A stretch of 5,898 nt of DNA from an uncultured Candidatus Woesearchaeota archaeon (GTDB taxonomy: Archaea > Nanobdellota > Nanobdellia > Woesearchaeales > 21-14-0-10-32-9). The notes below the pieces were generated by a model. That model did no database searches, was not told the DNA's origin, and worked only from the letters and a program-made list of their open reading frames with translations. The stretch covers positions 1 to 5,898 of the forward strand of contig CAITEO010000078.1 of the NCBI GenBank assembly GCA_903891505.1, written 5' to 3'. This document shows positions 5,694 to 5,898 of this stretch, piece after piece; the first letter of the stretch is position 1; every line of letters begins with the position of its first letter. Position numbers and translations under genes: made by a program.

Positions 5694-5701
5694 TATATAA
5701 A
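5694..5701 (-). promoter_or_regulatory. TATA box of ppsA
   Basis: The minus strand reads TTTATATA, the archaeal consensus, preceded by purine-rich AAAGA that could serve as a BRE. Its centre predicts transcription start near 5671 and a leader of about 57 bases carrying the GAGGTG site. A transcript starting there could include the TTG at 5662, but that codon lacks an SD. Confidence 0.7.
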
Positions 5702-5827
5702 TCTTTCTTAATCTCATTCTTAATTTTATTTTTCTTTAATTTTTTTTAAATTCTGTTTTTTTAAAAGTCTTTTTTAACTATTTTTTTTAATTCTGGGCTG
5801 ATATGCACCCCTCTTAATTAATAGAAA
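5702..5827. other. T-rich divergent spacer between ppsA and the next gene
   Basis: Almost pure T/A sequence with T-runs up to nine. A short unit recurs, eight Ts followed by AAATTCTG (5740-5755) and by AATTCTG (5781-5795). One less AT-rich island, GGGCTGATATGCACCCC at 5795-5811, lies about 20 bases upstream of the plus-strand TATA box. Its GGG/CCC ends give only a three-base stem, so an operator role is speculative. There is no ORF or RNA gene. Confidence 0.4.
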
Positions 5828-5837
5828 TTTTTATATA
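5828..5837 (+). promoter_or_regulatory. TATA box of the plus-strand gene at the right edge
   Basis: TTTTTATATA, preceded by AGAAA that could act as a BRE, matches the archaeal promoter consensus. Predicted transcription start is near 5859, leaving a leader of about 35 bases that ends in GAGGTG. It is divergent from the ppsA promoter, about 135 bases away. Confidence 0.65.
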
Positions 5838-5882
5838 GTAGCTCTCGTCTAAAATTAGCATTCTTACAACAAATTTATTGAC

Positions 5883-5888
5883 GAGGTG
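5883..5888 (+). promoter_or_regulatory. Ribosome-binding site of the cut-off gene
   Basis: GAGGTG, identical to the ppsA site, lies downstream of a TATA box and five bases before a TTG. Together these mark the translation start of a gene leaving the window. Confidence 0.6.
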
Positions 5889-5893
5889 CTACA

Positions 5894-5898
5894 TTGGA
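5894..5898 (+). CDS. Possible start of a truncated gene (TTG start), product unknown
   Basis: TTG at 5894-5896 follows GAGGTG with a five-base spacer, and the window ends two bases later. No ATG or GTG is available within normal SD spacing inside the window. The true start could be the next codon beyond the edge. Nothing can be said about its product. Confidence 0.35.

Overview
The window looks like AT-rich archaeal chromosome, most plausibly from a small-genome (DPANN-type, e.g. Woesearchaeota/Pacearchaeota-like) archaeon. The lineage is an inference. It rests on archaeal TATA boxes (TTTATATA, TTTAAATA, TTTTTATATA) at sensible distances from starts, one apparently leaderless gene, GAGGTG ribosome-binding sites with GTG/TTG starts, T-rich intergenic terminators and very Lys/Asn-rich proteins. 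No rRNA, tRNA, CRISPR array or transposase was found.

Layout, left to right. Minus strand: a class I (bacterial/eukaryotic-type) glyceraldehyde-3-phosphate dehydrogenase, gap (77-1066). Upstream of it is a 134-base gap, then an APH/homoserine-kinase-II-like small-molecule kinase (1201-2151) with a leaderless-type promoter. A divergent promoter region (2152-2320) leads to a plus-strand three-helix membrane protein of unknown function (2321-2791). This gene converges on phosphoenolpyruvate synthase, ppsA, on the minus strand (3206-5614, GTG start). Upstream of ppsA is a T-rich divergent promoter region. At the right edge are the promoter, ribosome-binding site and first bases of a plus-strand gene that the window cuts off.

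The two confidently named enzymes both belong to lower glycolysis/gluconeogenesis. PpsA makes PEP from pyruvate, and GAPDH interconverts glyceraldehyde-3-phosphate and 1,3-bisphosphoglycerate. They are separate transcription units here, not an operon. The kinase has no pathway neighbour that fixes its substrate, and it may be co-transcribed with gap because no terminator-like T-run separates them.

The most unusual part is the convergent intergenic region 2792-3205. It is T-rich on the left and A-rich on the right, so each converging gene reads into T-rich sequence. In its middle lies a GC-rich set of three perfect hairpins enclosed by a 9-bp outer inverted repeat (2930-3033), which could fold as a four-stem cloverleaf-like structure. 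The ppsA stop codon sits inside a perfect 12-bp hairpin, and a diverged copy of the last eight ppsA codons lies 52 bases further downstream.
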